Shown here: in pieces, positions 8,691 to 20,870 of the stretch
Position numbering within the stretch: the first letter of the stretch is position 1
Layout: each line of letters starts with the position of its first letter
DNA from: Streptomyces sp. VRA16 Mangrove soil
GTDB taxonomy: Bacteria > Actinomycetota > Actinomycetes > Streptomycetales > Streptomycetaceae
Direction: 5' to 3'
Length of the DNA stretch: 64,000 nucleotides
Assembly (NCBI RefSeq): GCF_017377775.1
Contig: NZ_JAFVLN010000003.1
Span: forward strand, 248,001 to 312,000
Made by a program: the position numbers and the translations under genes
Notes under the pieces: generated by a model
Seen by the model: the letters and a program-made list of their open reading frames with translations, nothing else
Databases searched by the model: none
What the model was told of the DNA's origin: nothing

Positions 8691-9418
8691 CGGGCCGCCG
8701 GCTTGAGCACGTAGCCGGCGCCCCGCACCGTGTGGATCATGGGCTCCCGGCCCGCGTCGATCTTCCTGCGCAGATACGAGATGTAGAGCTCGACGACATG
8801 GGCCTGGCCGCCGTAGTCGTACGACCAGACGAGGTCGAGCAGCTGGGTCTTGCTGAGCACCCGGCGCGGGTTGCGCATCAGGCAGCGCAGCAGCTGGAAC
8901 TCGGTGGGCGACAGATCGACGGGTGCGCCGCCGCGGGTCACCTCGTGGGCGTCCTCGTCCATCTCCAGGTCGCCGACGGTGAGCAGGGCGGTCGCGGCGC
9001 GCTCGCGGGTCATGCCGGCCCGGCGCAGCAGTCCGCGCACCCGGGCGACCAGCTCGGCCAGGGCGAACGGCTTCGTCACGTAGTCGTCGCCGCCCGCCGT
9101 GATCCCGGCGATGCGGTCCTCGACGGTGTCCCGCGCGGTGAGGAAGAGTACGCAGACGTGCGGCTGGGCGGCGCGCAGCTCGCGCAGCACGGTCAGGCCG
9201 TCGCGGTCGGGGAGCATGATGTCGAGGACCACGGCGTCGGGCCGGAACTCGTGGGCGAGGTCGACGGCGGCGCGGCCGGTGGCGGCGGAGCGCACGTCCC
9301 AGCCCTCGTAGCGCAGGGCACCGGTGACCACCTCGGCGAGGTCGGGTTCGTCGTCGACGACGAGCACGCGCACGGGGGTGCCGTCGGGGCGGGTCATAGC
9401 TGCGGGGCGTTGGCTCAT
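8687..9418 (-). CDS. OmpR-family response regulator
   Basis: The 243-residue protein has an N-terminal receiver domain with the acidic pocket DDEPD, the phosphoacceptor Asp in VVLDIMLPDRDG and the conserved Lys in TKPF. The C-terminal winged helix contains DLSPTEFQLLRCLMRNP and VVELYISYLRRKID, typical of OmpR/PhoB. ATG 9418 is preferred because it begins a short N-terminal tail before the receiver; ATG 9397 is an alternative seven codons later. The gene lies upstream of, and overlaps, the kinase gene. The roughly 150-bp divergent region to the ferric-reductase gene probably holds both promoters. Confidence 0.93.
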   Translation of the reverse strand: MSQRPAAMTRPDGTPVRVLVVDDEPDLAEVVTGALRYEGWDVRSAATGRAAVDLAHEFRPDAVVLDIMLPDRDGLTVLRELRAAQPHVCVLFLTARDTVEDRIAGITAGGDDYVTKPFALAELVARVRGLLRRAGMTRERAATALLTVGDLEMDEDAHEVTRGGAPVDLSPTEFQLLRCLMRNPRRVLSKTQLLDLVWSYDYGGQAHVVELYISYLRRKIDAGREPMIHTVRGAGYVLKPAAR

Positions 9419-9568
9419 GGCCGTACCAGGATCTCTCCGTTCGCTCTGAGTTTCCTCTGAGAAATGTGCCGGATTCGCCACAGGAAGGCCCGCAGGGGTC
9501 ATCCTCAGAGCCCGCTCAGAAGTTGGCCCCGCACAGTGGCACATCTGAACCACCCGTGAGGAGGCCCC

Positions 9569-10939
9569 ATGGTCACCGCGACCCACAGTCCACCGCCCAC
9601 CCGGCACCGCGCTCCGGCCGCGGAGCACCGCCGCTCCCCCGCGGTGCCTCTGCTGGCCGCGGCCTGGGCGGGGGGTCTCGCGGTGCTCGGCCTGTGGTGG
9701 CAGGACACCACGTCGGTCGTCGGCGCCGCCGGCTGGCTGAACGGTGCCGGGCGGATCACCGGCCTGCTGTGCGGCTACATGTGCGCGCTGCTGGTCGTGC
9801 TGATGGCCCGGGTGCCGTGGCTGGAGCGGGGCGTGGGCAGCGACCGCGCGGTGCGCTGGCACGCCTCGGCCGGACGGTGGACGGTCGGCCTGCTCCTCGC
9901 CCACATCGTGCTGATCACGCTCGGCTACGCGGCGCAGGCGCACGTCGATGTCGTCAGCGAGTTCTTCTCGATCGTCCTCGACCTGCCGGAGATGCTGAAG
10001 GGCACGCTGGGCGCGGCGATCCTGGTCCTCGTCGGCTTCGTGTCGGCGCGCGCCGTGCGGCGCCGGATGCGGTACGAGACCTGGTACTACCTGCATCTGC
10101 TGACGTACGCGGCGATCTTCCTTGCCTTCTGGCACCAGCTGGCGCTCGGCGCGGACTTCGTCGGCAACCAGGCCGCGCAGTTCGCCTGGTACGTGCTCTA
10201 CGTCGGCGCGGCCGCGCTGGTGCTCTGGTTCCGGGTCCTGGTCCCCGTACGGTCCAATCTGCGCCACCGCCTGCGGGTGGAGGCCGTGGTGCCGGAGGGG
10301 CCCGGGGTGCACTCGGTGTGGGTGCGCGGCCGGCATCTGGACGAGCTGGGCGCGCGGCCCGGTCAGTTCTTCCGCTGGCGGTTCCTGACGCAGGGCCTGT
10401 GGAACGCCTCGCACCCGTACTCGCTGTCCGCGGTGCCGCAGCCCGATCTGCTGCGGATCACCGTGAAGTCGCTCGGTGACCACAGCGCCGCGGTGCCGAC
10501 GATCACGCGCGGCACCCGGGTGTGGGCCGAGGGCCCGTACGGGGCGCTCACCGCGGACCGGCGGCGCCGCCGCAAGGTGCTGCTGCTCGCGGGCGGCACC
10601 GGGATCACCCCGCTGCGCACGCTCTTCGAGACGCTGCCCGCGGCACCCGGCGACCTCACGCTGCTCTACCGGGCCCGCACCACCGAGGAGTTGACGCTCC
10701 GTCATGAGCTGGAGGCGATAGCGGACCGGCGCGGGGCCCGGTTGCTGTACGCCCTGAACGGGCCGGACGGCGCCCGCACGCCGATCACCGCGGACCGGCT
10801 GCGGGCGACGCTGCCCGACATCGCGCAGCACGACGTGTATCTGTGCGGGCCGCATCCGCTCTCGGTCGCCGCGTACGACGCGCTGCGGGAGGCCGGGGTG
10901 CCCGCGTCCCGGATCCACTACGAGTCCTTCGAGTTCTGA
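9569..10939 (+). CDS. ferric-reductase-like transmembrane flavoreductase
   Basis: The 456-residue protein has about six membrane helices in the first 230 residues, with histidines spaced as in the haem-binding ferric-reductase transmembrane domain (for example LLLAHIVLI and YYLHLLTYA). An FAD-binding barrel follows, with the HPYSLS-type RxYS motif, and then an NAD(P)-binding domain with AGGTGITPLRT and a C-terminal YLCGPHPL segment. It should move electrons from cytosolic NAD(P)H across the membrane. GAGGAGG precedes ATG 9569. The next two genes encode an FMN-binding protein and ApbE, so the outer acceptor is probably the flavinylated protein rather than iron. That link is inferred from context. 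Confidence 0.88.
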   Translation: MVTATHSPPPTRHRAPAAEHRRSPAVPLLAAAWAGGLAVLGLWWQDTTSVVGAAGWLNGAGRITGLLCGYMCALLVVLMARVPWLERGVGSDRAVRWHASAGRWTVGLLLAHIVLITLGYAAQAHVDVVSEFFSIVLDLPEMLKGTLGAAILVLVGFVSARAVRRRMRYETWYYLHLLTYAAIFLAFWHQLALGADFVGNQAAQFAWYVLYVGAAALVLWFRVLVPVRSNLRHRLRVEAVVPEGPGVHSVWVRGRHLDELGARPGQFFRWRFLTQGLWNASHPYSLSAVPQPDLLRITVKSLGDHSAAVPTITRGTRVWAEGPYGALTADRRRRRKVLLLAGGTGITPLRTLFETLPAAPGDLTLLYRARTTEELTLRHELEAIADRRGARLLYALNGPDGARTPITADRLRATLPDIAQHDVYLCGPHPLSVAAYDALREAGVPASRIHYESFEF

Positions 10940-10956
10940 GGAGCGTGAGCAGCGCC

Positions 10957-11451
10957 ATGAAAGCCCATCCGCTCCGCCGGACCGTTCTGACCTGCGCCTC
11001 GACCGTCACGGTGACGGTGCTCGCGCTGGCGATGAAGCCGCACTCGACGTTCGCGAGGGCTGCGCCCTCCACCTCGGCGCCCTCGGCCTCGGTGCCCTCC
11101 CCCTCGGCCTCGTCGGGGTCCGGCAGCTCTTCGGGCAGCTCGTCCGGCAGTTCGTCCGGCGGCTCGACGTCCGGGACCCGCACGCTCACCGGCAGCACCG
11201 TGCAGACCCGCTACGGACCGGTGCAGGTCGAGATCACCCTGAGCGGCTCGAAGATCACGGCGGCGCGGGCGGTGCAGTCGCCGTCCGGCGATCCGCGCAG
11301 CCGGCAGATCAACGCCTCCGCGGTCCCGGTCCTCGTCCAGGAGACGCTCTCCGCACAGCACGCGCAGATCGACACCGTCTCGGGTGCCACCTTCACCAGC
11401 GAGGGCTACATCTCCTCGTTGCAGAGCGCCATCGACCAGGCTCATGGCTGA
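10957..11451 (+). CDS. exported FMN-binding domain protein, ApbE substrate
   Basis: The 164-residue protein begins with a signal or anchor segment, followed by a Ser/Gly/Pro-rich linker at about residues 36-75. The C-terminal FMN-binding domain contains DTVSGAT, which fits the D-x-x-S/T-G-A-T motif modified by ApbE; Thr145 would carry the FMN phosphodiester. Extracytoplasmic location fits the electron-transfer role suggested by the preceding transmembrane reductase. ATG 10957 is chosen; GTG 10945 lies only one base after GAGGAG and would add four residues. The stop overlaps the apbE start by 8 bases (ATGGCTGA). Confidence 0.88.
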   Translation: MKAHPLRRTVLTCASTVTVTVLALAMKPHSTFARAAPSTSAPSASVPSPSASSGSGSSSGSSSGSSSGGSTSGTRTLTGSTVQTRYGPVQVEITLSGSKITAARAVQSPSGDPRSRQINASAVPVLVQETLSAQHAQIDTVSGATFTSEGYISSLQSAIDQAHG

Positions 11452-12211
11452 GCGCGCCGGGCCGCACCGGGTGGTGCACACGATGGGCACGGTGTTCTCC
11501 TTCACGGTGCGCGACGCCTCGACTCCCCTGCTGGAGAGGGCACTTGACGAGGCCGAGGCACTGCTCCGCCACGTGGACCGGGTGTTCTCGACGTACCGCG
11601 AGGACAGCGCGGTCAGCGCCCTGGCACGCGGCGAGCGGGTGCCCGAGGCGTGGCGGCCGGAGGTCGACGAGGTACTCGCGCTGTGTGCGCGGGCCGAGCG
11701 GGAGAGCGAGGGCTGGTTCTCGGTGCGGCACTCGGCGGGCCTCGACCCGAGCGGCCTGGTGAAGGGCTGGGCCGTGGAGCGGGCCGCCGAGCTGCTGTGG
11801 GACGCGGGCGCCGGCTCGGTGTGCGTGAACGGCGGCGGCGACGTGCAGCTGCACGGCGGACCCTGGCGGGTGGGCGTCACTCATCCGCTGGAGCCCGGCA
11901 AGGTGGCGGCCGTCGTCTCCTCGCAGGCGGGCCCGCTCGCGGTGGCGACGTCCGGGACCGCGGAGCGCGGCTGCCACATCGTCGACCCGCACACGGGCGA
12001 GCCCCCGGTCGGCGCCCCGGCCTCGCTGACCGTGGTGTGCGCCGGGCTGACCCGGGCGGACACCCTGGCGACGGCCGCGTACGCGCGCGGCGCGGGGGCC
12101 AGGGAATGGCTGGAAGAACAGCCGGGCATCGGGTCGTTCGCGGTGGCGGCGGACGGGTCGACCTGGACGACGGGCACCTTCGGCGCACCCGCCACCCCGA
12201 TTCAGGTGTAG
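11444..12211 (+). CDS. apbE: FAD:protein FMN transferase
   Basis: The 255-residue ApbE-family enzyme transfers FMN from FAD to Thr in exported proteins. Visible signatures are the N-terminal VVHTMGTVFSF strand, the central DPSGLVKGWAVERA helix and the VCVNGGGDVQLHG nucleotide-binding turn, plus a C-terminal TADTLATAAY-like segment (here RADTLATAAYARG). No signal peptide is evident, as in several actinobacterial homologues that may act on substrate before or during export. Its start overlaps the gene of the likely substrate, so the pair is translationally coupled. Confidence 0.9.
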   Translation: MAERAGPHRVVHTMGTVFSFTVRDASTPLLERALDEAEALLRHVDRVFSTYREDSAVSALARGERVPEAWRPEVDEVLALCARAERESEGWFSVRHSAGLDPSGLVKGWAVERAAELLWDAGAGSVCVNGGGDVQLHGGPWRVGVTHPLEPGKVAAVVSSQAGPLAVATSGTAERGCHIVDPHTGEPPVGAPASLTVVCAGLTRADTLATAAYARGAGAREWLEEQPGIGSFAVAADGSTWTTGTFGAPATPIQV

Positions 12212-12232
12212 CGACCACATATCGAGACGGGG

Positions 12233-13252
12233 TTGCATGCCCCTGTCACGCAGGCGTTGCATCGCCCGGTGCGAAGCGATACCGAACAGACGTCCCCCAC
12301 CCGTCCCGAGACGAGCGGATCCGCCGGCCGGGCGGCCCGGCTCGCGGTCACCGTGTTCCCCGTCCTCGTGCTCGCCGCGGGCGGGCTGGGCCTTGCGGCG
12401 CCGGGCGCGTTCGCCGGCTGGAAGACCGACGTGCCCTACCTGCTGGGCATCGTGATGTTCTGCATGGGCCTGACGATGACCCTGGGAGACTTCAAGGGGG
12501 TCGCGCAGCGGCCCTGGGCCGTCGGTCTCGGGCTCGTCGCACACTATGTGATCATGCCGGGGCTCGGCTGGCTGATCGCCCACGCCCTTGACCTGTCACC
12601 CCAGTTGGCGGCCGGTGTCATCCTGGTCGGCTGTGCGCCGAGCGGCACCGCGTCGAACGTCGTGACGTATCTGGCGCGCGGCGACGTCGCCCTGTCGGTC
12701 TCCGTCGCGACCGTCTCCACCGTCCTCGCGCCGCTGGTCACCCCGCCACTGACACTGCTGCTCGCCGGTGAGTATCTGCCGGTCGACGCGGGCTCGATGA
12801 TGACCGACATCCTCAAGACGGTGCTGCTGCCGGTGATCGGTGGCCTCGTGGTCCGGCTGCTCTTCGGGCGTCGGCTGGACCGGGTCATGGGCGTGCTGCC
12901 GTGGCTCTCCGCGCTGACCGTCGCGGTGATCGTGGCCGTGGTCGTCGCCGGGAGCGCCGACGCGATCAAGTCGGCGGCCGGGATGGTGCTGCTCGCCGTG
13001 GTGCTGCACAACGGCCTGGGGCTCGCCCTGGGCTACGGCGCGGGCAAGGTGGCCCGGCTCGGGGCACCGGCGTCGCGCGCCATGGCGTTCGAGGTCGGGA
13101 TGCAGAACTCGGGGCTCGCCGCCTCCCTGGCCACCGCTCACTTCAGCCCGCTGGCCGCGCTGCCCGCCGCCGTGTTCTCCGTGTGGCACAACGTGTCGGG
13201 TGCGCTGGTCGCGGCCTGGATGTCGTACCGGGCCAGGCGCGCCGCCGACTGA
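12233..13252 (+). CDS. bile acid:sodium symporter family transporter
   Basis: The roughly 339-residue protein has nine or ten hydrophobic helices and BASS-family motifs: FCMGLTMTLGDFK, VGCAPSGTASNVVTYLARGD, and FEVGMQNSGLAASLA. Bacterial members move small organic anions, pantoate or similar compounds with sodium, and the substrate cannot be read from sequence. The start is uncertain: TTG 12233 follows a GAGACGG stretch, and GTG 12269 is an in-frame alternative that would remove a 12-residue polar tail. It lies 21 bases after apbE on the same strand, so read-through is possible, but the function looks unrelated. Confidence 0.88.
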   Translation: MHAPVTQALHRPVRSDTEQTSPTRPETSGSAGRAARLAVTVFPVLVLAAGGLGLAAPGAFAGWKTDVPYLLGIVMFCMGLTMTLGDFKGVAQRPWAVGLGLVAHYVIMPGLGWLIAHALDLSPQLAAGVILVGCAPSGTASNVVTYLARGDVALSVSVATVSTVLAPLVTPPLTLLLAGEYLPVDAGSMMTDILKTVLLPVIGGLVVRLLFGRRLDRVMGVLPWLSALTVAVIVAVVVAGSADAIKSAAGMVLLAVVLHNGLGLALGYGAGKVARLGAPASRAMAFEVGMQNSGLAASLATAHFSPLAALPAAVFSVWHNVSGALVAAWMSYRARRAAD

Positions 13253-13276
13253 CGGCGGGCGCGCCCCGGCCCGGGC

Positions 13277-13849
13277 TCAGTGGTCGTTCTGCGCGAGCCG
13301 CAGCAGGTGATCGGCCAGCGCCTGGCCGCCCGCCGGGTCCCGGCTGATGAGCAGTAGGGTGTCGTCGCCGGCGATCGTGCCGAGGATGACGTGCAGTTCG
13401 GCCTGGTCGATCGCGGAGGCGAGGAACTGGGCGGCGCCCGGCGGCGTGCGGAGCACCACCAGGTTCGCCGACGCCTCGGCGGAGATGAGCAGTTCACCGG
13501 CGAGGCGGCGCATCCGCTCCTCCTTCGCCGATTCGCCGAGCGGGGCCTGCGGGGTGCGGAAACCGCCCTCGCTGGGCACCGCGTAGATCAGCTCACCGTT
13601 GGTGTTGCGGATCTTGACCGCGCCCAGCTCATCCAGGTCACGGGAGAGCGTGGCCTGGGTGACGCTGAGCCCGTCGTCGGACAGCAGCTTCGCCAGCTGG
13701 CTCTGCGAGCGCACCGGCTGCCGGTTGAGGATGTCCACGATCCGGCGGTGGCGCGCCGTGCGTGTCTGCGGCACCGCGGGGCCGTGGGCCTGCACCATGT
13801 TCGCCGCGTTGGCCGCGGCCTGCAGGTCTCTCTCCGCTTTGCTGCTCAT
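13277..13849 (-). CDS. argR: arginine repressor
   Basis: The 190-residue protein has an N-terminal winged HTH ([20 protein letters not shown], then [25 protein letters not shown]) and a C-terminal arginine-binding and hexamerisation domain with [12 protein letters not shown]. It represses arginine biosynthesis genes when arginine is bound. It is the last gene of the argCJBDR operon, starting 17 bases after argD, and would control its own operon through the ARG box upstream of argC. The roughly 18-residue extension before the HTH is variable in the family, so the start could lie a few codons later. Confidence 0.95.
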   Translation of the reverse strand: MSSKAERDLQAAANAANMVQAHGPAVPQTRTARHRRIVDILNRQPVRSQSQLAKLLSDDGLSVTQATLSRDLDELGAVKIRNTNGELIYAVPSEGGFRTPQAPLGESAKEERMRRLAGELLISAEASANLVVLRTPPGAAQFLASAIDQAELHVILGTIAGDDTLLLISRDPAGGQALADHLLRLAQNDH

Positions 13850-13865
13850 CGTCGTCGTCCCATCC

Positions 13866-15073
<1,208 letters not shown>

Positions 15074-15074
<1 letters not shown>

Positions 15075-15999
15075 CAGTTCGTCTCCCCCTCCGCATCGGG
15101 CACGACCATGGTGCCGATGCCTTCGTCCGTGAAGATCTCCAGCAGGATCGAGTGCTGGACGCGGCCGTCGATGACGCGGGCGGTGTGCACGCCGTTGCGC
15201 ACGGCGTACAGGCAGCCCTCCATCTTCGGGACCATGCCGCTCGCCAACTCCGGGAGCAGCTTCTCGAGTTCGGCGGCGGTGAGCCGGCTGATGACCTCGT
15301 CGGAGTGCGGCCAGTCCTCGTAGAGGCCCTCGACGTCGGTCAGCACCATCAGCGTCTCGGCGTCCAGAGCCGCAGCGAGTGCCGCAGCCGCCGTATCAGC
15401 ATTGACGTTGTAGACATGGTGATCGTCCTGGGAACGGGCGATCGAGGAGACGACCGGGATCCGGCCGTCGGCGAGCAGGGCCTCGATGGCGCCGGTGTCG
15501 ATCTCGGTGATCTCGCCGACGCGGCCGATGTCGACCAGCTCGCCCTCGATGCGGGGCTGGTGCTTGGTGGCGGTGATGGTGTGCGCGTCCTCGCCGGTGA
15601 GGCCGACGGCGAGCGGGCCGTGCTGGTTGAGCAGCCCGACGAGCTCGCGCTGCACCTGTCCGGCGAGCACCATCCGTACGACGTCCATGGCGTCCTCGGT
15701 GGTGACCCGCAGGCCGGCCTTGAACTCGCTGACGATGCCGTGCCGGTCGAGGGCCGCGCTGACCTGCGGGCCGCCGCCGTGCACGACGACGGGCTTGAGC
15801 CCGGCGTGGTGCAGGAAGACGACGTCCTGCGCGAAGGCCGCCTTCAACTCCTCGTCGATCATGGCGTTTCCGCCGAACTTGATGACGACGGTCTTGCCGT
15901 GGTGGCGGGTCAGCCAGGGCAGCGCCTCGATGAGCGTCTGGGCCTTGGGCAGCGCGGTGTGCTTGCGCGCGCCGGGCTGCACTGTCTTGTCGGTCTCGC

Positions 16000-16003
<4 letters not shown>
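15074..16003 (-). CDS. argB: acetylglutamate kinase
   Basis: The 309-residue amino-acid kinase phosphorylates N-acetylglutamate. The N-terminal phosphate-binding motif [10 protein letters not shown], the VVVHGGGPQ turn, and the C-terminal [16 protein letters not shown] and [11 protein letters not shown] motifs are all present. ATG 16003 overlaps the argJ stop by 4 bases. An N-terminal helix of roughly 20 residues before the kinase core is consistent with the arginine-sensitive, hexameric type, which is inference. Confidence 0.96.
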
Positions 16004-18229
<2,226 letters not shown>

Positions 18230-18309
18230 TCAATCATCTGGGATAGCGTCCTTGTCGCCCCTCGCGCGAGGGGCGTACGGGACGAGCGGGAACGAGCGAG
18301 AGGGACGGC

Positions 18310-18834
18310 ATGCGGTTGCGGGTACGGGGGCGGAGCTCCGGCTGGTGGGTCACGTTCGGGGCGATCGCGTTCGGCTCGCTGTTCCTGGTCATCGGGCTGA
18401 TCATGGCGGGGGTGTCGGTTTCGTTCGTGGCCGGTGCCGAGCGCGCGCGGGGCAGGGTGGTGTCGCTGGAGTGGTCGTCGGGCGACACCGGCGGCGGGTA
18501 CCGCACGTCCCGGTCCAGCAACGGCCCGACGGCGCACCCGGTCGTCGAGTTCACTCCCGCGGGCGGCGGGCTCACCACGTTCCACAGCTCGACCGGATCG
18601 AATCCGCCCGCGTACGACGTGGGCGAGGAGGTCGAGGTGCTGTACCGCGCGGACGACCCGCACGACGCGCAGATCAACGGGTTCGTCTCGCTGTGGCTGC
18701 TGCCGCTGATCTTCACCGGGATCGGCCTGGTCATCGGCGGGATCGGCACGGCGGTGGCGCTGGCGAGCCGACGGCGCGGCCGCAGGGCTCCGGCGGCTCC
18801 GGTCCGGCTGGACAAGGCGCCCGTCCCGGGTTGA
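18310..18834 (+). CDS. DUF3592 family membrane protein
   Basis: The 174-residue protein has two membrane helices, near residues 14-40 and 128-153. An exposed beta-rich segment between them contains RARGRVVSLEWSS, HPVVEFTP and YDVGEEVEVLYRADDP. The last motif (GxxVxVLYxPxDP) is typical of DUF3592 proteins. The biochemical role is unknown for the family. It is not obviously part of an operon: the argC promoter fires away from it, and the ArsR gene behind it has its own operator. Confidence 0.75.
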   Translation: MRLRVRGRSSGWWVTFGAIAFGSLFLVIGLIMAGVSVSFVAGAERARGRVVSLEWSSGDTGGGYRTSRSSNGPTAHPVVEFTPAGGGLTTFHSSTGSNPPAYDVGEEVEVLYRADDPHDAQINGFVSLWLLPLIFTGIGLVIGGIGTAVALASRRRGRRAPAAPVRLDKAPVPG

Positions 18835-18860
18835 TAGGCAAGTGCTTGCTTGCCTATGGT
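18831..18860 (+). promoter_or_regulatory. ArsR-family operator and promoter
   Basis: The inverted repeat ATAGGCAAG-N6-CTTGCCTAT (18834-18857) has perfect 9-bp arms. It sits between a possible -35 TTGATA (18831-18836) and -10 TATGGT (18855-18860) with an 18-base spacer. GTG 18867 begins only seven bases after the -10, so the transcript could be leaderless. The site is very likely bound by the ArsR protein encoded immediately downstream. Confidence 0.7.
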
Positions 18861-18866
18861 GGAGGC

Positions 18867-19169
18867 GTGGCCGACGACCTGTTCAAAGCCTTGGCCGACC
18901 CCACCCGGCGCACGATCCTCGACGAGCTGACGGAGAAGTCCGGACAGACGCTGTTCGAGATCTGTTCGCGGCTGAGCATGAAGCACCAGCTCGGCCTCTC
19001 CCGGCAGGCGGTCTCGCAGCACCTCGCGGTGCTGGAGGCCGCCGGTCTCGTCAGGACCCGGCGCGAGGGCCGCTACAAGTTCCACGACCTGGACACGGCT
19101 CCGCTGCGCCGCATCACCGAAAGGTGGCCCGTGCGCGACCCCTCAGAACCCGAGGAGAACACCCCATGA
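18867..19169 (+). CDS. ArsR/SmtB-type transcriptional regulator
   Basis: The 100-residue winged-helix protein has LADPTRRTILDELTE followed by the recognition helix in SRQAVSQHLAVLEAAGLVRTRREGR, which is classic for this family. No cysteine cluster for metal sensing is visible, so it probably responds to another signal or only to its partner. The start is GTG 18867, just after a 24-bp palindromic operator. Its stop overlaps the VOC-protein start by 4 bases, so the two form an autoregulated pair of a kind common in Streptomyces. Confidence 0.9.
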   Translation: MADDLFKALADPTRRTILDELTEKSGQTLFEICSRLSMKHQLGLSRQAVSQHLAVLEAAGLVRTRREGRYKFHDLDTAPLRRITERWPVRDPSEPEENTP

Positions 19170-19558
19170 AGATCCATCTGACCAGTGTCTTCGTCGACGA
19201 CCAGAGCAAGGCCGAGCACTTCTACACGGAGATTCTCGGCTTCCGTAAGAAGCACGACGTGGATCTGGGCGGGGGCGCCCGCTGGCTGACCGTCGTCTCC
19301 TGCGAGGAGCCCGGCGGCACGGAGCTTCTGCTGGAGCCCTCGGGCCACCCGGCCGTGAAGCCGTACCGGGACGCCCTCGTCGAGGACGGCATCCCGCTCG
19401 CGCAGTTCGCCGTGGACGACGTGCGGGCGGAGTACGAGCGGCTGACGGCCCTCGGGGTGCACTTCACGCAGGAGCCGCTGGAGATGGGCCCGGTCACCAC
19501 CGCCGTCTTCGACGACACCGTCGGCAATCTGATCCAGATCGCGACCGAGCCGAAGTAG
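19166..19558 (+). CDS. VOC-fold (glyoxalase/bleomycin-resistance-type) protein
   Basis: The 130-residue protein shows the paired beta-alpha-beta-beta-beta pattern of the vicinal-oxygen-chelate fold: SVFVDDQSKAEHFYTEILGF, GTELLLEPS, then QFAVDDVRAEYERLTALGV and FDDTVGNLIQI. Members act as metal-dependent lyases or dioxygenases, or as drug-binding proteins. The metal ligands are not certain from reading alone. It is co-translated with the upstream ArsR regulator, suggesting a small inducible detoxification unit. Confidence 0.88.
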   Translation: MKIHLTSVFVDDQSKAEHFYTEILGFRKKHDVDLGGGARWLTVVSCEEPGGTELLLEPSGHPAVKPYRDALVEDGIPLAQFAVDDVRAEYERLTALGVHFTQEPLEMGPVTTAVFDDTVGNLIQIATEPK

Positions 19559-19571
19559 TCGGGCCGGAGAA

Positions 19572-20870
19572 ATGGGGGCAGCGGTGGACGTGATCGCGGA
19601 TCTCGCCGACCCGGAGCTGCGGGACACGGCGAGGGAGCTGCTGGCCGCGCTCGGCACGGTGGCGGTGCCACGGCTGCTGGCCGAGCTGGTCGACGAGGAG
19701 TCGCCGGTGCCGGAGCACGAGATCGAGTTCGTCCTGACGGCGAAGATCGGCCCGCCCGCGTACGACGCCGTGGTGGCGGCCCTGGCCGCGGCGGAGGGTG
19801 AACAGGCGCGGCGGCGTCTGAGCCGCACGGTCTCGGGCATCAGGGACCTCGGCAGCCATCTCGGGGCGCTCGGCCATCCGTCCCCGGAGGTGAGGCGGTC
19901 GGCGGCCTTCGGCGTGCAGAACCTCTGCTCGACGGCGTACGGGCGCGAGCCGCGGCCCGACATCGACAGTCCGGCCGTGATCGCGGCGCTGCTCCCGCTG
20001 CTCGACGACCCCGACGCGGAGGTGGCGCGGCGCGCGGAGTGGGCGCTGAGCACCCTGGGCAGCGACGTCGAGGAACCGCTGCGCAGGATCCGCCGGGAGG
20101 GGCCGGGCCGGCTGCGGGCCACCGCGCTCTCACTGCTCGCGGAGGCCGGCGGCGAGGAGGCGCTGTCGGCCGCGGACCGGGCGGCGGTGGAGCGGCTGAT
20201 CCGGATCAAGCTGCCCGACGACCGGGCACGGCCGCTGGACACCTGCTTCACGTACTGGATCGCCGTGCCCGGCGGCGACGGACGGGGCATCGCTGATCTG
20301 CTCGGCCTGTACGACGCCCGCCCGGCGACGTTCGCGCTCGGCCACAGCGTCGCCGTGGACGACAGCCACGACGGCGGCGAGTTCGGCCGGGTCTACGTCA
20401 CGCCGGAGGTGGACGGCTGGACGCTGGTCGTCGGCCCGTGGTGCGACCCGTGCGACGACGAGCGCGCCGCGGACGTGCTGGACCTGGTCACGCGGCTGAG
20501 CCGGCGCTACGGCCGGGCCCAGGCGTACTACTTCGGGGACCAGGGCGACGGCTCGGCCTGGCTCGTCGCCGAGCACGGGACCGTCGTGCGGCGCTGCCTC
20601 GCCACCGGGGCGTCCGGCGACGACCGGTTCACGCTGGGCGAGCGGCTGCCCGAGGAGCTGGCGGCCTGCGCCGGGGAGGGCCTCTCGCCGGACGACCCGG
20701 AGGACTGGGCGGAGTACGCCCCGTACGCCGCGCCGGAGCTCGCCCGGAGGCTGGGCGTCAGCCCGTTCGCCCTGGGCCCGGACACCGAGGTGCGCGGGGC
20801 CGGGTTCATCGCGCTGACGCCGTACGCGCGTCGGCACGGCAGGCCGCGGACGGGCGCCTACCGCATCTGA
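19572..20870 (+). CDS. HEAT-repeat-containing protein
   Basis: The 432-residue protein has alpha-helical repeats in the first half. HPSPEVRRSAAFGVQNLC and DDPDAEVARRAEWALSTLG are typical HEAT/Armadillo-like repeats that form a binding solenoid. The second half (from about residue 220) is a different domain with VYVTPEVDGWTLVVGPW and QAYYFGDQGDGSAWLVAEHG. That domain resembles a module of uncharacterised Streptomyces proteins. No catalytic motif or signal is seen. Its 3' end overlaps the convergent AlaRS-like gene by 13 bases. Confidence 0.7.
   Translation: MGAAVDVIADLADPELRDTARELLAALGTVAVPRLLAELVDEESPVPEHEIEFVLTAKIGPPAYDAVVAALAAAEGEQARRRLSRTVSGIRDLGSHLGALGHPSPEVRRSAAFGVQNLCSTAYGREPRPDIDSPAVIAALLPLLDDPDAEVARRAEWALSTLGSDVEEPLRRIRREGPGRLRATALSLLAEAGGEEALSAADRAAVERLIRIKLPDDRARPLDTCFTYWIAVPGGDGRGIADLLGLYDARPATFALGHSVAVDDSHDGGEFGRVYVTPEVDGWTLVVGPWCDPCDDERAADVLDLVTRLSRRYGRAQAYYFGDQGDGSAWLVAEHGTVVRRCLATGASGDDRFTLGERLPEELAACAGEGLSPDDPEDWAEYAPYAAPELARRLGVSPFALGPDTEVRGAGFIALTPYARRHGRPRTGAYRI

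Noticed and set aside
7077..8714. Long plus-strand frames opposite the histidine kinase
   Set aside because: They are shadows of the kinase gene; no recognisable protein and no ribosome-binding site.
8687..10918. 743-codon minus-strand frame ending in the response regulator
   Set aside because: Only the last 243 codons encode the regulator. The rest is antisense to the ferric-reductase-like gene.
13253..13276. Terminator between argR and the symporter gene
   Set aside because: The 24 bases are GC-rich, but I could not draw a convincing stem-loop within them.
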